From assembly GCA_029215795.1 (NCBI GenBank), contig JARDYH010000006.1:23513501-23577500 (forward strand): DNA of 64,000 nt. Direction: 5' to 3'. Below, piece after piece: positions 60,801 through 64,000 of this stretch (position 1 is its first letter; each line of letters begins with the position of its first letter). Source of the stretch: Anniella stebbinsi. Taxonomy: Eukaryota; Chordata; Lepidosauria; Squamata; Anniellidae. The notes below the pieces were generated by a model that ran no database searches, was not told the DNA's origin, and was given only the letters and a program-made list of their open reading frames with translations. The position numbers and the translations under genes are program-made.

Positions 60801-63800
60801 AGCCTTCAGGGGTCCTTCTTCCTCAAGCCCCAAGGAAACAACTGGGGATCACTCAAACAAGGATTGTAATGGGTTGTGTTCTGCCTGCTGAATGGTGAAT
60901 GCCCCCTCTAATGCAGTTTTCAGATCAACTTTTAGCCCTGCCATTTACTCTGAGCAAAGGATTTGCCATTCCACGTTCTGAGCTCGGAGTTGAGCACAGT
61001 TGGTTGTTGGCAATTTCAACAACCGGGCACCCAACTGTGGTATGATAAAGTCATAATGTTGGAATTTATCCAGAGATTTTGGCATATTGAACCATTTATT
61101 GTATGAGTGCTTTGATATGTGCCCAGATCATAGTATCTTGAAAAACTTTACAGAAGTGCATGTCAAATCTGAATGCTGTGCACTATTATTGGGAAGCATG
61201 TCAGAATATTTACAAGGCTGGTTCAACAGGCCAAAGCCCAGTGAGAAAGCCAGCTGATCATGTAAAGCAGACATTTAAGTGTACCGAGGATGACAACAAA
61301 GGCTTAATTCAACGTTTCTCTACCAGGTAGCATTATTCTATACCTTCAGCACAGTCTGGCAGCTCACCAAGCTGGAGGCCCTGGCTCCTGAGCGTCAGTC
61401 ATGAGAAACGTCTGAGCAGCCTGAGAGTCCACTTTTGTTTTAAATCGCAGCTTTCTTGCCACCACTGCCACACGGTTACATTTGGGCAACAGATTTGGCT
61501 GTGCAGTGGGGACTGCGAAAAAAGGACCGGGGGTGGGTGGGGGTGCGCTCATGCTTTCTTCCTTCTGCAAACATGCCATTGGCCACGACTTGATAATTTC
61601 AGTTATAAAATGATTAGTGTGAAATTGTGCAATGATTGGTATCAGACTATTATCTCTTGCAAGTGAGGCCAGATGATAAGAGGCCATTATCAATGGGGAT
61701 TCACTGTTGAATTCCAGCCTCCTGCTGTGTTCAGCAGGGCCATATTATTTATCTACTGAACTGACTGTGGGTGTAATGCATTACACCCACCATCTATCCA
61801 CCATGCTGAGATTTTTAGGCAAAAAGTGCTAAATACAGATGCATGGTCTAGGCATTGACATCTCAAGCTGACTGCTGTCTTGCAAATAGCCCAGCCCATT
61901 TAGCGAAATTCTTATTGTTCCTACTAGAGACTACAGTTTGGATTATTTAGAATTTCGCCTCTGGATTGGCCTCTGGGTGGCCTTCTTTGGCCTTATACTG
62001 GTGGCTACCGAAGCCAGTTACCTAGTGCAATATTTCACACGCTTCACTGAGGAAGGCTTCTGTGCCCTCATCAGCTTCATTTTCATCTATGATGCGGTTA
62101 AGAAGATGCTCTCCCTGGTGGATCACTACCCAGTCAATTGGGACTACAAGATCAGTGATGTCACCTTGTACAGCTGCACCTGCAGTATGCCAGAGAGAGG
62201 TAAGTTGAGCAGTCTGTGCTATTGTGATGGGGGGATGGGATGGAGTGGAGACCTACAGAAGCTCTGCCTAACAGTTTCATGTTATTATTTATGCATTGCA
62301 ATATTGATACCTTCCCCCATCACTTTTTGACCCTACCATCTCCAAGTCAATTTATAACATAACATAACATAACATAACATAATAACTGTTTGGTTTAAAA
62401 GCAGCACAATTAAATTTTAAAAACAAAAACAAATCTAGAGTAAAATTCACCAATGTCACCAATGCTTGGAGAACATAGCACAACCACACATTGCAAGTTT
62501 TAATCCCTAAATGCCAAATGCCAAGTTTTTAGATGGCATCAAACACCTAATGTCTGTGCTTTCAAATATAGCTGGAAAGGGAGAGATTCAAATTCTGCTG
62601 CAGCTGAGAAGTTCCTGTCCCAAATAGCCCCATTCCCATTTCAGTTCTAATTGCAGGAGCACGACCACAGCAGATGATCACCATTGTGTTTTCTCTAAGG
62701 CAGCTGTTCTGGTCTTGTAAGCAGTGTAGACCAAGGCAGCCTAAAGCAATCCCACGCCTGACCTGTGTTCACTGCAAGTGCTGAAAGAGCTCTCCCTAAA
62801 GAGATGCTCTGGTGGGCCCAGGCAGTCCATTTGGGACTGCAAACAACAGCACAGAAAAGCAGGGACCTGCTGAATTTGATCCAGTCATGTCAAAATACAC
62901 TAATTTTGCATTTTGTATTCGGGTACAGTGAATTTCAGAACAGCCCAGCCTCCAGACCACACTCCCACTCCCACTCCCTTGAATGAGAAGAAACCTGCTG
63001 CAGATCTGTGTTTTAGAGATCTGCCAGGAAACTGTATATAACCCTGTTATGTTGCCAACACTTGTGTGGGGCCTGAATGAGTAGGGGTGCCTCTTCACGA
63101 GAGGTTTAATGCTCTTTGAAGTCTCATTAAAAAATTTACCTCCACACCAGCGGAGCGCAAATGGGGCGTAGAGGTGCGTTATCTCTCCGATTATGCGCAT
63201 TATCGAATGCGCATTAAATTGCGAGTTTTATTTTGCTTCGCCTGTTAAAGCGCATTTTGACTGTGTGAATATGCGCTTATGCACATTAACTACATGTAAA
63301 CCGCATTTTGGACATCCGTTGATGCGCTTCGCCGCCTCTTGCCGCCTCTCGTGCAGAGGGATTAGGTGTAAATGTGCTTCAGCGATTATGCGCATAATCG
63401 GCTAACCAGGCGCAAAAGTGAATCCTTATAGAGGGGACCTAAGACCCCCTCTAGAAGGATTCGCTTTGGCGCCTGGCTGCCCGATTATGCGCATATTCGC
63501 AGAAGCGCATTTACTCCTAATCCCTCTGTACGAGAGGCGGCGAAGCGCATTACGGGATGACCGAAATGTGCTTTAAACTTGTTGACATGCGGAGAATCAC
63601 ATGTTTACACGGCAGTAAGGCGCTTTAACTGCCGCCGCAAATTAAAACTCGTGGTTTAACGCGCATTCGATAATGTGCATAATCTGAAATTTAAAGCGCC
63701 TCAGCCCCCAATTTGCGCTCCTCTCTTGTAGAGGTAAAAATTTTAATCAGCCTTGAAAGAGCTTTAAACCTCTCTTGTAGAAGCACCCTAATCGAGGTTC

Positions 63801-63951
63801 CATCCACAACACATCTGGGACATTCTTCAACATGATTATCTGCTCCTTCCACTCCAAGATAAGAACTGATGTCTTGGGTCGACTGTTTCTTGCAGGCAAT
63901 TCGTCTCTTCTGAACCAGACACTGTTCCCTACCTTAAGCAGTTTCGGAGAG
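41296..63951 (+). CDS. SLC4A9: SLC4A9 (AE4), bicarbonate transporter, 5' two thirds
   Basis: SLC4-family anion/bicarbonate transporter of epithelial plasma membranes; the mammalian orthologue is best known from kidney intercalated cells. Join of twelve exons: 41296-41624, 52456-52616, 53286-53435, 54287-54360, 55401-55558, 56455-56542, 58445-58599, 59583-59705, 60170-60344, 60636-60769, 61928-62199, 63896-63951; 1,875 nt, 625 codons, all GT-AG with matching phases. Residues 1 to about 415 are the cytoplasmic Band-3 domain ([13 protein letters not shown] at about 278-291). The membrane domain starts in exon 9 ([30 protein letters not shown]). Exons 10-11 carry [16 protein letters not shown] and [15 protein letters not shown]. 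Wording is closer to AE4 than to NBC-type SLC4A4 or SLC4A5, and the HBEGF neighbour agrees with mammalian synteny. The remaining roughly 300 residues lie beyond the window. An upstream in-frame ATG at 41263 would add 11 residues. Confidence 0.94.
41646..41855 (+). repeat. tRNA-derived-type SINE
   Basis: GGTGGTTGAAGACATGG... CAGGTTCAACCTGC (B-box-like) and the end CTGGCTCAGTATAAGGCAGT, a repeat common in squamates. It begins about 20 bp after the exon 1 donor. Confidence 0.6.
42410..42560 (+). repeat. MIR-like SINE relic
   Basis: GGCCTTAGGTAAGCCACTGT, CATCTGCAGTATGGGGCTAA, TAATGCCTTGTAAAGCTGTG and GTAAAGTGCTTTGAAAA follow the MIR order closely. Confidence 0.7.
42823..43035 (+). repeat. MIR-like tRNA-derived SINE, family K
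   Basis: Full-length copy: a tRNA-like head (GTATAGTGATTAGAGTGTTG, then B-box-like GATTCTAATCC), GGGCCAGTCACAGACTCTCA, CCTCCCAGGGTTGTTGTGAG, and an AATGCAATAAATACA tail. Confidence 0.85.
43036..44739 (+). other. SLC4A9: SLC4A9 intron 1 segment
   Basis: (CT)n(CA)n microsatellite at about 44309-44355. No other feature recognised. Confidence 0.6.
44740..44912 (+). mobile_element. CR1 LINE 3' tail fragment
   Basis: ACAATGGAACCAATTACCTA, GGAGGTGGTGGGCTCTCCCA and GTTGGACTCAATGGCCTTAT, with an ATTCTATGATTCTATGA end. It corresponds to 27540-27718 of the larger CR1. Confidence 0.9.
45075..45330 (-). repeat. L2 RT fragment
   Basis: Minus-strand frame: [40 protein letters not shown]. This is the L2 RT finger region, truncated at both ends. 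Confidence 0.7.
45331..47774 (+). other. SLC4A9: SLC4A9 intron 1 segment
   Basis: (CA)n at about 47715-47735; otherwise no gene or assignable repeat recognised. Confidence 0.55.
47775..47880 (+). repeat. L2 3' tail with (AAC)n/(AAT)n
   Basis: TTTTTGTAAACCGCTCAGAG, AGCTTCAGCTATGGGGCGGT, then AAC and AAT triplet runs. Confidence 0.85.
47881..48741 (+). other. SLC4A9: SLC4A9 intron 1 segment
   Basis: Nothing recognised. Confidence 0.5.
48742..49061. mobile_element. Foldback MITE family A, copy 3, with 8-bp TSD
   Basis: Ends TAGGCTGACCAT and ATGGTCAGCCTA, 320 bp, flanked by GGTTATGG at 48734-48741 and 49062-49069. A perfect 8-bp duplication points to the hAT superfamily. The interior matches 8997-9316. 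Confidence 0.9.
49070..51625 (+). mobile_element. L2 LINE with endonuclease, internally deleted
   Basis: Endonuclease part: [44 protein letters not shown] part: [52 protein letters not shown]. Text then jumps directly to [14 protein letters not shown], losing about 860 bp that includes the YADD motif. A MITE (51001-51355) interrupts the C-terminal part. The 3' end near 51578 keeps CAGAGAGCTTCAGCTATGGG. Several stops; inactive. Confidence 0.88.
51001..51355 (+). mobile_element. GCGC-rich MITE family B, copy 3 (inside L2)
   Basis: GGCCCCCTCCACAAGGATGC to CTTGTGGAGGCACCC, 355 bp, flanked by ATT at 50998-51000 and 51356-51358. The intact L2 at 18308-18325 shows the empty site, CAACATTGTTATCTTTTC. 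Confidence 0.92.
51626..52455 (+). other. SLC4A9: SLC4A9 intron 1, end
   Basis: No repeat or gene recognised; TTTTTCCATTGCAG gives the acceptor of exon 2. Confidence 0.6.
52456..52616 (+). CDS. SLC4A9: SLC4A9 exon 2
   Basis: The acceptor is CATTGCAG and the donor GTTG|GTATGT. It encodes [20 protein letters not shown] and [12 protein letters not shown]...LLDLEAHSF, the start of the Band-3 cytoplasmic domain (W-x-x-F-E-E-K-x-E is a family hallmark). Confidence 0.95.
53286..53435 (+). CDS. SLC4A9: SLC4A9 exon 3
   Basis: The acceptor is TTTTCAAG and the donor CTCTG|GTATGT. It encodes [36 protein letters not shown]; the LLLxxPQH word is shared with AE4. Confidence 0.92.
53436..54286 (+). other. 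SLC4A9: SLC4A9 intron 3
   Basis: A decayed squamate repeat lies at about 53738-53820 (CTTGGGAGTAACTCTCATTT), related to 57993-58076. Nothing else recognised. Confidence 0.5.
54287..54360 (+). CDS. SLC4A9: SLC4A9 exon 4, with internal duplication
   Basis: The acceptor is CTTTTGTAG and the donor GAACAG|GTAAGT. It encodes [16 protein letters not shown] then VSEGPLKEQ. The two EGPLxEQ copies arise from a 27-bp tandem repeat that runs across the donor site. Phase 0 at the end joins exon 5. This linker is variable in the family. Confidence 0.85.
54361..55400 (+). other. SLC4A9: SLC4A9 intron 4
   Basis: (GT)n of about 18 units at 54778-54813 and a shorter GT-rich tract at about 55094-55117. Nothing else recognised. 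Confidence 0.6.
55401..55558 (+). CDS. SLC4A9: SLC4A9 exon 5
   Basis: The acceptor is TTTCATTGCAG and the donor AGCAG|GTAACA. It encodes [36 protein letters not shown] and LTEVAFPSR; the V-L-x-x-L-T-E-V-x-x-P-x-R motif is diagnostic of SLC4 cytoplasmic domains. Confidence 0.96.
55744..55848. repeat. Short DNA-transposon-like element, family I copy 2
   Basis: AACTGTTGGGGCCCAGG, TTTTCAAAACGTTTTCAAAG and TTCATGTAGACCTGGCCC, related to 16586-16715. The left end is decayed. Confidence 0.5.
56455..56542 (+). CDS. SLC4A9: SLC4A9 exon 6
   Basis: The acceptor is CATCTGTCTAG and the donor GATGAG|GTGAGT. It encodes [29 protein letters not shown]; FxxLLGP and YHEIGR are SLC4 landmarks. Confidence 0.96.
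56812..57896. mobile_element. GC-rich hAT-like foldback element C (1,085 bp)
   Basis: Ends TAGGGATGTGCAC and GTGCACACCCCTA, flanked by TTAGAAAC at 56804-56811 and 57897-57904: a perfect 8-bp duplication. The interior is a series of palindromes: two homologous hairpins centred at 57161 and 57410, a GGCGCCCGCGGGCGCC-type one near 57555, and CATAGACTTGCATTGCAATG, then CAAGTCTATG, at about 57706-57732. Terminal arms contain repeated CGATCCGA-type words. No transposase; open frames on both strands are composition artefacts. It lies in SLC4A9 intron 6. Confidence 0.9.
57993..58076. mobile_element. Short MITE, family G
   Basis: CAATCCTATA at the left and TATAGGATTG at the right are perfect inverted ends. 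The interior CTTACCTGGGAGTAAGCCCC, ATTTAACTCAGTG is a motif common in squamate genomes. Confidence 0.75.
58246..58425. mobile_element. Foldback DNA element family F, copy 2, truncated
   Basis: Reverse orientation of 39466-40003: CAAGTGTGCTCTCTCCTC through CCTACACTCG-type text to the end GGTGTAGAAAGGGCC. It ends 19 bp before SLC4A9 exon 7. Confidence 0.7.
58445..58599 (+). CDS. SLC4A9: SLC4A9 exon 7
   Basis: The acceptor is GATTCCCTTCCAG and the donor AAGAG|GTATAT. It encodes [40 protein letters not shown]; the F-L-x-E-x-T-x-L-P-P-G-x-W-D-P motif is shared with AE4. Confidence 0.96.
58896..59250 (-). mobile_element. GCGC-rich MITE family B, copy 4
   Basis: On the plus strand GGCTGCCTCTACAAGAGAGG to CCTTGTAGAGGGGACC, 355 bp, reverse orientation. 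The flanks TAT and TGC do not match, so the duplication has decayed. Lies in SLC4A9 intron 7. Confidence 0.92.
59583..59705 (+). CDS. SLC4A9: SLC4A9 exon 8
   Basis: The acceptor is TTACATTCTCAG and the donor GGAAG|GTAAAA. It encodes [40 protein letters not shown]; the His-rich HxHxHGHxH and E-L-x-R-T-G-R words are in AE4. It links the cytoplasmic and membrane domains. Confidence 0.93.
59785..59990 (+). repeat. MIR-like tRNA-derived SINE, family K
   Basis: GGGCCAGTCACAGACGCTCA, ACCTCACAGGGTTTTTGTTG, AAAGGCGGGATATCAATGCA and an (AATAAATA)n tail; the head is truncated. Confidence 0.8.
60170..60344 (+). CDS. SLC4A9: SLC4A9 exon 9, start of the membrane domain
   Basis: The acceptor is TTTTCTTGCAG and the donor ATGCAG|GTGTGT. 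It encodes [40 protein letters not shown] and [18 protein letters not shown]. The GGLxxDIxRKxPWY and [14 protein letters not shown] motifs are diagnostic of SLC4. Confidence 0.97.
60636..60769 (+). CDS. SLC4A9: SLC4A9 exon 10
   Basis: The acceptor is TATGATTTAG and the donor AGCAA|GTAAGT. It encodes [44 protein letters not shown]. The [11 protein letters not shown] motif is the conserved TM3 region. Confidence 0.97.
60770..61927 (+). other. SLC4A9: SLC4A9 intron 10
   Basis: No clear repeat or RNA gene. An acceptor CTACTAG ends at 61927. Confidence 0.6.
61928..62199 (+). CDS. SLC4A9: SLC4A9 exon 11
   Basis: The donor is GAGAG|GTAAGT. It encodes [40 protein letters not shown] and [20 protein letters not shown], then an extracellular stretch with two Cys (SCTCSMPER). 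The RFTEEGFxxLIxxIFIYDA motif is the most conserved SLC4 membrane segment. Confidence 0.97.
62200..63084 (+). other. SLC4A9: SLC4A9 intron 11, left part
   Basis: (ATAAC)n-type tract at about 62354-62382; nothing else recognised. Confidence 0.6.
63085..63439 (-). mobile_element. GCGC-rich MITE family B, copy 5
   Basis: 355 bp, reverse orientation, GGGTGCCTCTTCACGAGAGG to CCTTATAGAGGGGACC. Flanked by TAG (63082-63084) and TAA (63440-63442), one mismatch. Next to copy 6. Confidence 0.9.
63443..63788 (+). mobile_element. GCGC-rich MITE family B, copy 6
   Basis: GACCCCCTCTAGAAGGATTC to CTTGTAGAAGCACCC, 346 bp, flanked by TAA at 63440-63442 and 63789-63791. It inserted exactly at the right flank of copy 5. 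Confidence 0.9.
63896..63951 (+). CDS. SLC4A9: SLC4A9 exon 12
   Basis: The acceptor is TTTCTTGCAG and the donor GGAGAG|GTAAGA. It encodes [18 protein letters not shown]; the phase joins exon 11 through a Gly codon. Two N-glycosylation sequons (NSS, NQT) fit the large extracellular loop of SLC4 proteins. Short and variable, so recognised mainly by splice sites, phase and position. Confidence 0.8.
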
Positions 63952-64000
63952 GTAAGAAATGAAGCCACGGCCATTGGTTAGGATGTGAATGAAAGGGAAC

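Noticed and set aside
58981..63405. 70-codon frames starting MRIIECALN... in several places
   Set aside because: They are translations of the family-B MITE; they recur only because the repeat recurs and have no coding hallmarks.

Overview
The window is vertebrate nuclear DNA, most probably from a squamate reptile (lizard or snake). Reasons: two multi-exon genes with GT-AG introns, a CpG island over one first exon, and a dense mix of L2, CR1 and L1 LINEs, a Ty3/gypsy element, MIR-like SINEs and several foldback DNA-transposon families (MITEs). Species cannot be fixed from the sequence alone.

Two protein genes can be rebuilt exon by exon. HBEGF (heparin-binding EGF-like growth factor) lies on the minus strand from about 16.3 kb down to 2.77 kb. 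Five coding exons join with matching phases into 208 codons, all six EGF cysteines fall at the mammalian positions, and there is a 3' UTR exon with an AU-rich block. SLC4A9 (AE4, an SLC4-family bicarbonate transporter) starts at about 41.3 kb on the plus strand and leaves the window at the right edge. Twelve exons give about 625 residues: the whole cytoplasmic domain and the first membrane spans. The two genes are also neighbours in mammals (human 5q31), and here they are divergently transcribed from about 25 kb of intergenic DNA.

Layout: 1-2.75 kb, intergenic DNA beyond the HBEGF 3' end. 2.77-16.3 kb, HBEGF, its introns carrying an L2 tail, SINEs and foldback MITEs. 15.8-16.56 kb, CpG island and promoter. 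16.6-41.1 kb, intergenic: an L2 with most of its RT, a decayed L2, an L1 3' end, a CR1 3' end, a hAT-like element with near-perfect 8-bp target duplication, a Ty3/gypsy element whose integrase remnant precedes the RT (Gmr1-like order), and a cluster of long hairpins. 41.2-64 kb, SLC4A9, with introns holding a second L2, a CR1 tail, a 1,085-bp GC-rich hAT-like foldback element with perfect 8-bp target duplication, and several MITEs.

The most striking repeat is a roughly 355-bp CpG-rich, GCGCAT-studded MITE family: six copies, 3-bp target duplications, one copy inside the gypsy RT, one inside an L2, and two side by side sharing a target duplication. Other points of note are a 27-bp in-frame duplication across a 5' splice site of SLC4A9 and two places where a transposon end sits within tens of bases of a 3' splice site.
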